DNA of 64,000 nucleotides from Vagococcus allomyrinae (GCF_017829975.1 NZ_JAEEGA010000007.1:149242-213241), one strand, 5' to 3'; counted from the stretch's first letter, positions 25,519 through 34,635 are shown. Numbers and translations are program-made. The notes: generated by a model not told the origin, from the letters alone.

Positions 25519-27297
25519 TTAATCCTCTAGTAAGTATTGAACTCTATTTAAGAATGTCCGAGTTTCCTCCTGACTGTCCCGCAACTTAATTGCTAAGTCT
25601 GGATGATTCGTAATGATCCCATCCACATCCAAACGTAAGTATTTACGTAGTAAGTCTTCCTTATTAACCGTCCAAACAAAGACCTCTTTATTCATTGCTG
25701 CCGCTTGCGTTAAAAGACTTTCCGTGACAGAAAATTCCTCTAAAACATAAAAATCGTGCATCGTTTCTGGCAAACTGCCTAAATTTAAAGGGATGACATA
25801 AGCTGTTTGAATAGCAGGTTCAATTTCCTTAATTTCATTCAAAATCTTAATGTCCAGTGATTGAACATAAAAATCTGTTATCACATTCTTTTCTTTTAAC
25901 AAATTAACTAAATTTTGAGCCATTTCATTCGATTCATGTCCATGGGGTTTCACTTCGATTAACAGCTTAATTCGTTCCTTTTTAGCAACATCAATATAGT
26001 CACTTAGGCTAGGAATCCGATCTTGAAACCCACTTTGCTTAACTGTCAACTGTTCCAACTCCGCTAAGTTCAAATTGCGAACTTCTTCGTTAACACCTGC
26101 TAATCGCTTCAAATTATAATCATGCATCACTACAAATTTTCCGTCTCTCGTTTCCTGGATATCCATTTCAACCACATCCGCATGAACCTCAGCAGCAGCC
26201 TTAAGAGAACCGATCGTGTTTTCAACCCCTTTTTCTGTAAATCCACGATGGGCTACAATCTCTGTCTGAGGGGCATAGACCACGCTGATAGCTGACCAAA
26301 TATTAAAACCGATAAACACAACAAGCCCAATAATTAAAACATTTCGCCATTTTGGATAGGTCTGAGCCCATAATTTGGGTTGAAATTTAAATTTAGGAAT
26401 GTCTTTCAGAAAGGGTTGACCTTCCCTAGTAGTCCCGACAATTCCATTAGCGACTAAGGGTTGGATCACTCCACCAAAAAGAAATAGAAAAATTTCAACA
26501 ACAGTTATGGTTATGCCCGCAACCACTGGGGCAATTAAAGGCAAATAAGCATCAGCAAAAACTAGCGGTAGGAATAATACAAACGTAATGCCTCCCAAAA
26601 GCAAGCCATAACCACCTACCAACAGTCCCAAAATAACTAGATTGCTAATAGAGCGCCCTTTTGAAAAATACCAGCTCTTGCGAATAGCTTGCCAAATGGT
26701 CGCCTCTTTGTCGGTGACAAAAAAATATACCACATATAACAAGTGTAAAGCTATATAAGATAGAACGATAATCACGCCTATATACATAATTAAGCCTGAC
26801 GTGGTCATGGACAATTCATCCACAATAAAATCCGGAATTTTAATCATCGAAGTCAACTCGGCATTGAGTCCGATAGACACGATTGGCATTATTAAAATGA
26901 AATACCCCACAAGTAAGAGAGAATTAAGACTTAAGAAAAATCTGACTTTCCGATTCAACCCCTTAGCAATATCCCAAAAAGCAATCGACTGGCCCGTTGC
27001 TTGATTATGAGCCAACAGAATATAAAACCCTAGCTCATAGAAAATAAAAAATACGAACAAAAGCAAGAGAGCTAAACCGATCAGTAAAGCTAAGGGATGG
27101 CTAAAGATAGCAGAAAAATTTTCATTCGTAACGCCAGCAATTTTAGCACGACTAAGCATTTTATAAAACAAAAAAGATAACAACGGTAGGACAATGGCAA
27201 CCCGAATAAACTGCAAGATCAACAGGCTTTTAAAATAATCGGGCCAAGTTTCTAAAACCCTTTGAAAACTATATTGCACATTCTTTAATATTGTCAT
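25519..27297 (-). CDS. Membrane glycerophosphodiester phosphodiesterase
   Basis: The 592-residue protein has an N-terminal membrane region with about seven or eight spans (residues 20-330, the GPDPase_memb domain) and a C-terminal GDPD TIM-barrel (about 343-575): IVAHRGFTEKGVENTIGSLKAA with catalytic histidine and glutamate, EMDIQETRDGKFVVMHD, LLIEVKPHG and FVWTVNKED. It probably hydrolyses glycerophosphodiesters or lipoteichoic-acid-related substrates at the membrane surface. It is convergent with the mevalonate operon and shares its terminator. Confidence 0.9.
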   Translation of the reverse strand: MTILKNVQYSFQRVLETWPDYFKSLLILQFIRVAIVLPLLSFLFYKMLSRAKIAGVTNENFSAIFSHPLALLIGLALLLLFVFFIFYELGFYILLAHNQATGQSIAFWDIAKGLNRKVRFFLSLNSLLLVGYFILIMPIVSIGLNAELTSMIKIPDFIVDELSMTTSGLIMYIGVIIVLSYIALHLLYVVYFFVTDKEATIWQAIRKSWYFSKGRSISNLVILGLLVGGYGLLLGGITFVLFLPLVFADAYLPLIAPVVAGITITVVEIFLFLFGGVIQPLVANGIVGTTREGQPFLKDIPKFKFQPKLWAQTYPKWRNVLIIGLVVFIGFNIWSAISVVYAPQTEIVAHRGFTEKGVENTIGSLKAAAEVHADVVEMDIQETRDGKFVVMHDYNLKRLAGVNEEVRNLNLAELEQLTVKQSGFQDRIPSLSDYIDVAKKERIKLLIEVKPHGHESNEMAQNLVNLLKEKNVITDFYVQSLDIKILNEIKEIEPAIQTAYVIPLNLGSLPETMHDFYVLEEFSVTESLLTQAAAMNKEVFVWTVNKEDLLRKYLRLDVDGIITNHPDLAIKLRDSQEETRTFLNRVQYLLED

Positions 27298-27380
27298 TGA
27301 TCCTCACCATTTCCATTATTATTCAGATTACTATCATTTAATTATACTCTATAACACAAGGAAACGAAATCAATCACACT

Positions 27381-28835
27381 CTATTCCATGACTAGTTTTT
27401 GGTTTTTAAAAAGCCAATTTTGAGTGCCCACACGTTCTACAAAATAACGATCATGAGAGGTTAACAAAATAGTACCTGGGTAACCGTTAATAAAGTTTTC
27501 CAATGCCAAACGCGATGCCAGATCAATAAAATTAGTTGGCTCATCCAACAATAACACATTGCTTTCTTTGAGAAATAGTTCTCCTAATATCAAACGAGTC
27601 CTTTCGCCACCACTTAGATCGCAGACTCGCTTAGTCAAGTCATTTTGCGAAAATCCTAGTTGATGAACGACCGATCTCACAATAGCCTCAGGATAATCAG
27701 TTCCCTTCGCCAAATAACTTCCTAACGTTTCTTGGGTCACCACTTGATACGCATGTTGATCAAAGTTCCCAAACATCACCTTAGGCGAGACAACAATCCC
27801 TTGACCTTTCGACATAATATGAGCCAATAAACTTGACTTTCCGCAACCGTTAGGGCCATTTAGAACAATCACTTCTCCTAAAGAAAATTGAAAATCAGCG
27901 TTATCTAACAACAATCTTTTCCCCTTTTTAAGCGTGACCCCCTCTCCCATAATTGGATAATTATTGTGCAACGTTAGTTCTGCCGATTGTTTAAAGATAA
28001 TCTTTTTTTCTACTTGGCTACTGGGCCCAACTGCTAGTTGACTTAAACGCTTTTCCATTGCCTTAGCTGATTTTTGAATTCCTTTTACAACACTATCTTT
28101 TTGTTTAGTTCCACCTAAACGACTGGGTTTAATCTGTCGTTTCTTTTGTTTCTCAGTGACCGCAGCCAATTTATCAGCTTTCGCTTTTTTGTCCGCAATA
28201 GCTAGTTCCAACCGTCTTTTTTCTTTTAGATTGTTCTTTTGTTCAGTCAAATTTGCCTGCTCTTCGGCTTCTTTTTGGAGTTGATACGCTGTATAATTTC
28301 CCTGATACTCAGTTACTCGACCGTTGGCCAACTCCCAAATTTTTGTGACGGTTTTATCAAGAAAATAACGATCATGGCTGACCACTACTAACGTACCATA
28401 ATAATAGACTAACTCGTCTACCAAAAATGTGATGCCCTCCTGATCTAAATGCGTGGTTGGTTCATCTAGCAACAGCCCTTCATGGTAATCAGAAAATAGT
28501 TGGGCGAGTTTCATTCGAGTCTGCTCTCCGCCACTAAAGCTAGATGACGCTTGCTTAGGCACCTTGAATTTACTTAGCCATTCATAATCAGCTAATCTCT
28601 CTTCGGGTAACGTCACTTGCTCAAATAAAGCAAACTCAGTCTTAATCACTACCGTTCCTTTATCTGGTTGGAGAATTCTCCTTAAGACATTTAACAACGT
28701 TGTTTTCCCTTGACCATTGTTACCGACGATCCCAATTTTATCCCCCTGATAAATTGATAATTGTTGAAGCTCTAATACCTGTTGGCCACCTAATGTTAGT
28801 GCCACATCTTTTAAATCTACTGATAATAGTTGCAT
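27381..28835 (-). CDS. ABC-F family ATPase (Msr/Vga-like), probably regulated
   Basis: This 484-residue protein has two ABC domains and no membrane segment. Domain 1: GNNGQGKTT (about 38-46), FSGGE, LLLDEPTTHLD, SHDRYFLDKT. A basic coiled linker (about 190-275) rich in K and E comes next. Domain 2: GPNGCGKSS, LSGGE, LLLDEPTNFIDL and SHDRYF. The length matches antibiotic-resistance ABC-F proteins such as MsrC and Lsa rather than the longer housekeeping EttA/Uup. The ribosome binding site AAAAGAGG can be masked by a hairpin in the upstream leader, which supports induction by a ribosome-targeting drug. Specificity is unknown. Confidence 0.82.
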   Translation of the reverse strand: MQLLSVDLKDVALTLGGQQVLELQQLSIYQGDKIGIVGNNGQGKTTLLNVLRRILQPDKGTVVIKTEFALFEQVTLPEERLADYEWLSKFKVPKQASSSFSGGEQTRMKLAQLFSDYHEGLLLDEPTTHLDQEGITFLVDELVYYYGTLVVVSHDRYFLDKTVTKIWELANGRVTEYQGNYTAYQLQKEAEEQANLTEQKNNLKEKRRLELAIADKKAKADKLAAVTEKQKKRQIKPSRLGGTKQKDSVVKGIQKSAKAMEKRLSQLAVGPSSQVEKKIIFKQSAELTLHNNYPIMGEGVTLKKGKRLLLDNADFQFSLGEVIVLNGPNGCGKSSLLAHIMSKGQGIVVSPKVMFGNFDQHAYQVVTQETLGSYLAKGTDYPEAIVRSVVHQLGFSQNDLTKRVCDLSGGERTRLILGELFLKESNVLLLDEPTNFIDLASRLALENFINGYPGTILLTSHDRYFVERVGTQNWLFKNQKLVME

Positions 28836-28842
28836 GCTTATT

Positions 28843-28951
28843 CCTCTTTTCTATGAGGCCATGCCATTTAACAAAAGAGGTTACCATCGTGATTTTCCAA
28901 GCTAAAATTTCTCCTTGAGACGCAAAAATAGAGATAGCAAGGCTACCTCTT
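28843..28951 (-). promoter_or_regulatory. Translational attenuator-like leader of the second ABC-F gene
   Basis: On the minus strand the ribosome binding site AAAAGAGG (28843-28850) pairs perfectly with CCTCTTTT (28873-28880). That segment can instead pair with AAGAGGT (28945-28951), which otherwise forms AGAGGTAGC/GCTATCTCT (28930-28950), followed by ATTTTTGC. The arrangement 1:2 plus 3:4 versus 1:3 is the design of erm-type attenuators. Confidence 0.55.
28868..28900 (-). CDS. Possible ten-residue leader peptide (TTG start)
   Basis: A frame MENHDGNLFC starts with TTG 10 bases after AAGGAG and ends inside the arm that masks the ABC-F ribosome binding site. A ribosome stalled there would free that site. 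The TTG start and the short length keep this tentative. Confidence 0.3.
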   Translation of the reverse strand: MENHDGNLFC

Positions 28952-29289
28952 AAAAGACAAATTATGATAAATTGCGAACGACCTGCAACTTAAGTGTAAT
29001 GTAAATAAACCTTAGACATTACTGTAAAAAGTTTCACCCACATAGTCAACATACTATGTCACCGTATTCCTTAAGAAAAAATACAGGTTTAGATTAGAAA
29101 AATGGCTAGACTCCTCGTTTTGTCAAATAAAACAAGACCTTTGAATGTATTCAGTTACTTATTCAAAGGGTTAAGTCTTAATCTCATCGATGCCATTGTT
29201 TACTAATCCTCCTTCTTTAATAGTCATTTAGATAACCTGACTACATTTAATAACATAAGTTTACCAAGTCTTTTAGCCAAAAGCAAGGC
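28952..29289. other. Intergenic region upstream of the second ABC-F leader
   Basis: No gene is seen. On the minus strand it holds the VanS-like operon terminator (29125-29169), a small ACATAGT/ACTATGT dyad near 29045-29065, and candidate promoter elements TTGACT-17-TACAGT and TTGCAG-17-ATAATT before the leader. Confidence 0.35.
29125..29169 (-). terminator. Probable terminator of the VanRS-like operon
   Basis: Minus-strand CCTTTGAAT and ATTCAAAGG form a perfect 9-base-pair stem, followed by TCTTGTTTTATTT. The loop is 14 bases and the T run is broken, so it is moderately strong. It lies 120 bases after the kinase stop. Confidence 0.5.
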
Positions 29290-30408
29290 TCAATGCATCG
29301 GCAAACAAATTTCAACGACGATCCAATTGTCTTTACTGGTCAACTGAATGCCTCCCTGATGTGCTAGAACGATTTCCTTCGCAATGGATAGACCTAATCC
29401 AGATCCCCCGGTTTGACTAGAACGGGAGTGATCCATTCGATAGAACTTATCAAAGACAGCAACTTGCATCTCTTGAGGAATATCTGGTCCTTGGTTTTTA
29501 AAACGGATGATCCCATCAGACCCAGTTTGAGCAATCGTCAATTCTATAGGCGTTTGTTCAAAACTATAAGCTAAAGCATTTTTCATCAAATTGGTAAAAA
29601 CTCGCCCCAGTTTATCAGGATCTGCCAGTACCGTCAAACTAGTTAATCCAGTAATCACAATCTCTTGACCACGAGTTTGGCCATTGATATAAAATTCATC
29701 GGCCACTTGCTCTGCTAACATTCTCACGTCAATTGGTTGCTTACTCAACGTAATCTCCTGCAAATTAAATCGGGTGATGTCAAAAAATTCATTGACTAAT
29801 CCTTCTAATCGATATGATTTATCTAGCGTTAGATCAATATATCTTGCTTGTTGCTCCTGAGATAAAGTTCCCGATGTCTCTTGCAAAAGATTTAAATAGC
29901 CGACAATCGATGTTAAGGGCGTTCGAATATCATGAGCGAGATACATTACCAAATCATTTTTGCGCTGCTCGGCTTCTTTGGCACCCCGCTCCCGCTTTTT
30001 TATAATTTGATTGACTTGATTCATTTTGGATTCAATACTCTTCATTTCTAACGATAATTCAATCGAATCCTCGGTTTCTTCAATCAACTTGTCCATACCA
30101 TTGGCAATTTCATCAAAATAACTGGTCACAAAATCAGTGTACACCCGGAAAATAATGAACAAGGCGACAATTGCGACAATCATCATGATAATCAATAAGT
30201 TATTTCGAACTAAATTTTGGTGAACATAAAAAGCCGTTTCTTGGGTAAAACCAAAATTATTAACCAGACTGTTGACGATCCAATCACCGGCGACACCACG
30301 AGCCATGGATTGCAACACAAATAAAATAATCCCAGTGCCGACAATAATTAAGGAAATTCTTCTTAAAATTTTTCGTTTAAATAAACTATAATCATTTTTT
30401 TTAGTCAA
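29290..30408 (-). CDS. VanS-like sensor histidine kinase
   Basis: This 372-residue kinase matches VanS in length and in details: KKNDYSLFKRKILRRI at the start, a first membrane span (about 17-34), a short outside loop with GDWIVNSLVNNFGF, a second span (70-88), then EQRKNDLVMYLAHDIRTPLTSIVGYL with phospho-acceptor H159, LTLDKSYRLEGLVNEFFDITRFNLQ, and ATPase motifs NLMKNALAYS, DKFYRMDHSRSS and GGSGLGLSIAKEI. The TTG start overlaps the VanR-like gene by 8 bases and lies 7 bases after GTGGGG. VanS senses glycopeptides, but no vanHAX or vanC ligase cluster is visible, so the signal here is open. Confidence 0.82.
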   Translation of the reverse strand: MTKKNDYSLFKRKILRRISLIIVGTGIILFVLQSMARGVAGDWIVNSLVNNFGFTQETAFYVHQNLVRNNLLIIMMIVAIVALFIIFRVYTDFVTSYFDEIANGMDKLIEETEDSIELSLEMKSIESKMNQVNQIIKKRERGAKEAEQRKNDLVMYLAHDIRTPLTSIVGYLNLLQETSGTLSQEQQARYIDLTLDKSYRLEGLVNEFFDITRFNLQEITLSKQPIDVRMLAEQVADEFYINGQTRGQEIVITGLTSLTVLADPDKLGRVFTNLMKNALAYSFEQTPIELTIAQTGSDGIIRFKNQGPDIPQEMQVAVFDKFYRMDHSRSSQTGGSGLGLSIAKEIVLAHQGGIQLTSKDNWIVVEICLPMH

Positions 30409-31105
30409 GTTTATACCCCACTCCCCAGACTGTCTTGATGTACTTCTGATTGCCATTTGGCCCTTCAATTTTTGAACGAAGATGTCGGATATGAACCATG
30501 ACAGTATTGTTTGAACTCTCAAAATATTTTTCTCCCCAAACAAGGTGAAATAGCTCCTCTGATCTAAGCACCTTGCCAACATGTTCCAACAACACCCACA
30601 AAATCTTAAATTCTGTCGGCGTCAATTCAACAGGTTTTTGATTGACCGTCACTTCATAAGTTGTTTTATTAACAACTAAACTCTTGTGGTAAATCACTTG
30701 ATCTGCAAGCTGATCGACTTCTTTACTTTGTCCCTCATTGTACATGGTGTACCGGCGTAATTGAGCTTTAACCCTTGCCACTAATTCCAAAGGTTGGAAG
30801 GGTTTCGTCACATAATCATCTGCGCCTAAAGTTAAACCTGTGATCTTATCTAACTCCTGATCTTTGGCCGTTAGCATAATAATCGGAAAATGAGCCTGTT
30901 CGCGAATTTTTTGACTAATAACAAACCCGTCAATATCAGGCAACATGATATCCAAAATAGCCAAATCAACTTGATGTTGGCTTAAAAAATCCAAGGTAGC
31001 TTGCCCGGAATAAAATTTTACTACCTCATAGCCCTCATTTTTCAAATAAAGCTCGACCAGATCGGCGATTGCTTGTTCATCATCTACGACTAATATCCTC
31101 TTCAT
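30401..31105 (-). CDS. VanR-like OmpR-family response regulator
   Basis: The 234-residue protein has a receiver domain (phospho-acceptor D52 in LAILDIMLPD, DD at 8-9, K102 in YVTKPF) and an OmpR/PhoB winged helix (about 130-232) ending in YIKTVWGVGYKLD. Stretches such as IADLVELYLKNEGY, LDKITGLTLGADDYVTKPFQPLELVARVKAQLRRY and SNNTVMVHIRHLRSKI are nearly those of VanR. The start at 31105 is set by AAAAGGAG. It is followed with overlap by the VanS-like kinase and divergent from the DUF6320 gene, whose promoter it may control. Confidence 0.88.
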   Translation of the reverse strand: MKRILVVDDEQAIADLVELYLKNEGYEVVKFYSGQATLDFLSQHQVDLAILDIMLPDIDGFVISQKIREQAHFPIIMLTAKDQELDKITGLTLGADDYVTKPFQPLELVARVKAQLRRYTMYNEGQSKEVDQLADQVIYHKSLVVNKTTYEVTVNQKPVELTPTEFKILWVLLEHVGKVLRSEELFHLVWGEKYFESSNNTVMVHIRHLRSKIEGPNGNQKYIKTVWGVGYKLD

Positions 31106-31444
31106 AGTAAGCTCCTTTTCTCGACTAAGTAAGTACTTGAATAAAAGACCATTCCCCGAATCATTGCTGTCTAACACCTAGGCTTTTCCCATATACCTGC
31201 AGCTAAAAAGAACTACACGCAACACTCTGGATAATGAAATGGGCTCCCAATAACTTTAGCTGTTTACCTATTTCACCTGAGAACACTCCCTCCTTCTATC
31301 TTACCTGATCCCCCTCAGTAAAAACACTATTGAAGCAGAATTTTGACAAGGAATTGATAATTTTAAACGTTTCATGATAAAATATGCTAAAATAGCAATA
31401 ACGTGTTTAAACGTTAAGAGGATATCAGAAAGGTAGATGATATA
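31106..31444. other. Intergenic region between divergent VanR-like and DUF6320 genes
   Basis: No gene is seen. It holds the two divergent promoters. On the plus strand TTGATA (31354-31359) and TAAAAT (31378-31383) with an 18-base spacer form a promoter, and TTTAAACGTT occurs twice 44 bases apart (31362-31371, 31406-31415) around the -10, a possible activator or repressor site. Confidence 0.4.
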
Positions 31445-32122
31445 ATGACAACTTGTTTAAGATGTCAAGTGAAGGTCAGCGCGGATCACAACCAATGCCC
31501 TCTTTGTCATGCTGTTATCAATGAAAACACCGTGCCGTCGCTGACAAGTTACCCACACTACCCAGAAACAACAAATAATAAAAAATTGCGAGTCAAAATT
31601 TGGCTCTTTATAACCATCATCATCATTAGCTTATCTTTTGCAATCAATGCCTTTACTTGGGAGATTAAGCCTATTACTTGGGCCCCTATCGTTTCAATGG
31701 CCAGTTTCTATATCTGGTTTGTCGGAAAAGATTTGTATCAAAAGTTCAATATTAACTTAATTGGCAAAACGTTGTGGAAAAATTATTTTTTTCTCTCATT
31801 AGTGTTAGTCATCATCGATTTAAGTACAGATTTTGGTCGTTGGTCATTAAATTATGCCATTCCCTTTTTAGGCATCTTAACTGGACTAATTATGACCCTT
31901 TGGTCTGTCAGGAACAAATCCATGTGGCGAGATGACATCGGGTATATCTTACTAATCGTTAGTATCAACATCATTCCTTTGTTGCTCTTTTTCGTAAAAG
32001 GCGGAAATGTCCTATGGCCAAGTATCATCTCTCTGATATATGGCGGGCTGACTATTCTGGGGTTGTTTATCTTTTCTGGCAAACGGCTACTATACGAACT
32101 GCAAAAGAGATTTCATTTTTAA
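31445..32122 (+). CDS. Zinc-ribbon membrane protein, DUF6320
   Basis: The 225-residue protein begins with a zinc ribbon, CLRCQVKVSADHNQCPLCH (two C-x2-C pairs at about 4-7 and 18-21), followed by six hydrophobic spans (about 50-70, 76-94, 110-128, 136-153, 163-182 and 187-207) with a repeating W-x-W/Y pattern. This is the DUF6320 layout. It is followed after 97 bases by a condensation-type acyltransferase, a pairing I recognise from other Firmicutes. Function is unknown; an envelope role is inferred from membrane location and neighbours. Confidence 0.7.
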   Translation: MTTCLRCQVKVSADHNQCPLCHAVINENTVPSLTSYPHYPETTNNKKLRVKIWLFITIIIISLSFAINAFTWEIKPITWAPIVSMASFYIWFVGKDLYQKFNINLIGKTLWKNYFFLSLVLVIIDLSTDFGRWSLNYAIPFLGILTGLIMTLWSVRNKSMWRDDIGYILLIVSINIIPLLLFFVKGGNVLWPSIISLIYGGLTILGLFIFSGKRLLYELQKRFHF

Positions 32123-32219
32123 TCCGGAACCATAAACCGACGCATCATTGCGTTCCAGCAACTGTCACATCCGATACACACACCGATAACAGCTTTTATC
32201 GATTAAGTAGGAGGTCACC

Positions 32220-33497
32220 ATGTACAAATGGTATCGTTTAGATAATGCAGCAAAAGTATTCCCTTCTGTAACTGGCAATAAAAATTCTTCAGTTTTTAGA
32301 TTTGCAGCCATCCTCTTCGAAGAGGTCAACCCCATTGCATTGCAACAAGCCGTTGATATTGTGATGCCTCGTTATCCGATGTTTTCTGTTCGTTTACGAA
32401 AAGGCATCTTTTGGAACTACCTAGATGCCAACAAACATAGTTTAGTCATTCAACAGGAAACTAACCCTCCTTGTGGTCAAATCGACTCTGCGAGAGATGG
32501 GGGCTATATGTTACGCGTGTTATACAGCGGTCACCGCTTATCCTTAGAAATGTTTCATGCCCTGACAGACGGCAGTGGTGCGATTGAATTTTTTAAAAGT
32601 CTATTGTTTTATTATTTTAAATGTTCAGGCCACGACTTCCCCCATGAAGGTAAAGTTAAATTAGGTGAAGAAGCTTCCCCTCAAGAAGAAGTTGAGGATA
32701 GTTTCAGCAAGCACTACACCCCCATTTATTCAGAAAGCACGCGCAACCCCCGTTCGTTTCACATTCGCGGGGTTTCTTATAACGATGGGGATAACAGTTT
32801 AATCCACGGCGTCGTTAACAGCCAAGCGATCAATCAAGTGGCCAAAAAATACGGGGGCTCAATCACCTCTTACCTGGCTTCTTTATTAATTTATTCAATC
32901 TATCAAACTCGTAGTCATCAACGAGATGCCACAAAACCCATCGTCATTGCTGTGCCAGTTAACCTACGCAACTCATTCCATTCAAACACATTAAGAAATT
33001 TCTTTAATGTTATTAATGTTGGTGCGTATATGGATGGTGAAATGACCATGGAAAAATTAGTTCCCTTAATTCAAGAAATGCTGATACAAAAAACCAATAA
33101 AACCTATCTTCAATCTTCGATTAACAATAATGTCAACTTCGAGCGAAACGTGGCGTCAAAGTTCGTGCCACTTTTTGTAAAAAATTATTTTGTTCGACTA
33201 GGCTTTGATCACTTAAGTGAAAGTAAAAAAACAATTACCTTGACCAATTTGGGCCGTGTAGACCTGCCTAGTGGCATGTATCAGTATATTAAACATATGG
33301 AAATTGCTGCCTACCCCACTCAGAAAAGTCCAATTGCTTGTGGCCTCATCTCCTGTAATGACCGTCTGACGATAACGTTTATCAAGAATATTGTCGAAAC
33401 AGATATATTGCAGTACTTCTATTCACATTTAGCAACTATCGAAGGATTAGATGTTGAAGTCTATAGTAATCAATTAGCACACACTTACGAAACATAA
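32220..33497 (+). CDS. Condensation-domain/alcohol acetyltransferase-like protein
   Basis: This 425-residue soluble protein resembles the CoA-dependent acyltransferase superfamily (condensation domains, PapA, alcohol acetyltransferases). The N-terminal half carries the catalytic motif FHALTDG at 112-118 (consensus HxxxDG, H113 and D117) after LRVLYSGHRLSLEM. The second half has IVIAVPVNLRNSFHSNTLRNFFNVI, a DFGWG-region counterpart, and ITLTNLGRVDLP. It should transfer an acyl group to a hydroxyl or amine. Ribosome binding site AGGAGG lies 7 bases before the ATG. It is cotranscribed with the DUF6320 gene and ends at a perfect terminator. Confidence 0.7.
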   Translation: MYKWYRLDNAAKVFPSVTGNKNSSVFRFAAILFEEVNPIALQQAVDIVMPRYPMFSVRLRKGIFWNYLDANKHSLVIQQETNPPCGQIDSARDGGYMLRVLYSGHRLSLEMFHALTDGSGAIEFFKSLLFYYFKCSGHDFPHEGKVKLGEEASPQEEVEDSFSKHYTPIYSESTRNPRSFHIRGVSYNDGDNSLIHGVVNSQAINQVAKKYGGSITSYLASLLIYSIYQTRSHQRDATKPIVIAVPVNLRNSFHSNTLRNFFNVINVGAYMDGEMTMEKLVPLIQEMLIQKTNKTYLQSSINNNVNFERNVASKFVPLFVKNYFVRLGFDHLSESKKTITLTNLGRVDLPSGMYQYIKHMEIAAYPTQKSPIACGLISCNDRLTITFIKNIVETDILQYFYSHLATIEGLDVEVYSNQLAHTYET

Positions 33498-33505
33498 CGA
33501 GTGAG

Positions 33506-33538
33506 CATCAGATTAGCTAGCTAATCTGATGTTTTTTT
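33506..33538. terminator. Bidirectional terminator
   Basis: CATCAGATTAGC-TA-GCTAATCTGATG, a 12-base-pair perfect stem, is followed by eight T on the plus strand. It ends the acyltransferase operon and lies at the end of the convergent carboxypeptidase gene. Confidence 0.88.
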
Positions 33539-34485
33539 TACAACCTTCCATAAACTGTCAAAGCATCTTCAATGTGCCGTGCCTCAGTCAATGGTGTGCC
33601 ACTAGCTCCTGCTGTAACTAACAAATAACGATGCCCATTAATCGTTGCCAGACTTGCTAAACACTGACCCGCTTCTTCCGTATAGCCTGTTTTTCCACCA
33701 TTTATCTCACCTGAGATAGCAGGCGTTGCGGGTAAATGACTGAATAATGTACTGGCAAGATAGAGACCTTCAGGGTGATATCCGCCACTATAGAAACGCT
33801 CCTTTGACGTAAACACTTCATAAAAAGTCTCATTCTTTAGAGCAAGCTTCAACAAATGCGCCATATCATTAACAGTACTGTAGTGATTGCGCTGATGAAG
33901 TCCCGTTGCATTTTTAAACTTTGTCTTCGTCATTCCCAGTTTTTCGGCTTCTAGATTCATCAATTTAACAAATTTTTTCTCACTCCCTGCTACTTCAATC
34001 GCTAATGCCTGTGTTGCCTCAGCCCCCGAGGACAATAATGTGCCATAAAGTAATTCTCGAACTGGCACATCCTCATCGCGCAAAAAACCAGCCATAGAAG
34101 CCCCTTCTGAAACACTTTGATCAACAATTTCACCTGGAACTCGAATAAGTTGATCTAAATCTGTTAATCGCTGGATTACGACATAAGCTGACATGATTTT
34201 TGTCATTGATGCTGGATAAATCCTTTCATTGGCTTTTTTACTTCCAATCACCTCGTCGGTATCTAAGTTAAGTAGGACAGCGTTTTTACTGTCAATATCA
34301 GCTAATAGACTCGCATCCAGTTTATTATCCTGCTTTTCGGCAAATATAAACCCGAATGGATGACGCCCTTGATTAGCTAACTCGTCACCATTCATACCTT
34401 TTAAAACTATCAGACTCATTACAACAACCATTAACACTAGACACATTAGTGTTGCTTTGATTCGGGATTTCTTTCTTCGTCTCAT
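33538..34485 (-). CDS. Serine-type D-Ala-D-Ala carboxypeptidase (PBP5/DacA type)
   Basis: The 315-residue protein has a single N-terminal membrane anchor (about 10-29) and an S11 peptidase domain: active-site YPASMTKIMSA with S93 and K96, the second motif region SSGAEATQ (S-G-A in place of the usual S-G-N) and KTGYTEEAG. It trims the terminal D-Ala from peptidoglycan stem peptides. It is shorter than most DacA proteins and lacks their C-terminal anchor domain. It lies convergent with the acyltransferase gene and 3 kb from the VanRS-like genes, a suggestive but unproven cell-wall setting. Confidence 0.88.
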   Translation of the reverse strand: MRRRKKSRIKATLMCLVLMVVVMSLIVLKGMNGDELANQGRHPFGFIFAEKQDNKLDASLLADIDSKNAVLLNLDTDEVIGSKKANERIYPASMTKIMSAYVVIQRLTDLDQLIRVPGEIVDQSVSEGASMAGFLRDEDVPVRELLYGTLLSSGAEATQALAIEVAGSEKKFVKLMNLEAEKLGMTKTKFKNATGLHQRNHYSTVNDMAHLLKLALKNETFYEVFTSKERFYSGGYHPEGLYLASTLFSHLPATPAISGEINGGKTGYTEEAGQCLASLATINGHRYLLVTAGASGTPLTEARHIEDALTVYGRL

Positions 34486-34635
34486 CGTAAAGCCTCCTCA
34501 CTTCTCAAGTTCAAACACGTTAATTCCTTTGTTATCATAATTAAACCATGCCAATCCTGATTGTTTCTATAAATCCACTTAGCAATTTCTTAACTTTTTC
34601 TTAACTGGCATTACCACTGGATCGCTGGCAAGCAA

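Noticed and set aside
28838-28867. Nine-codon frame directly before the second ABC-F start
   Set aside because: It has no ribosome binding site; its sequence is explained by the loop and masked site of the hairpin.
30409-30582. Upstream extension of the VanS-like kinase to 30582
   Set aside because: It would overlap the response regulator by 180 bases and lacks similarity to the family; the TTG at 30408 fits the VanS start and overlap pattern.
31106-31165. 20-codon frame overlapping the VanR-like start in an ATGA junction
   Set aside because: No ribosome binding site for it, and no pairing segments nearby; probably chance.
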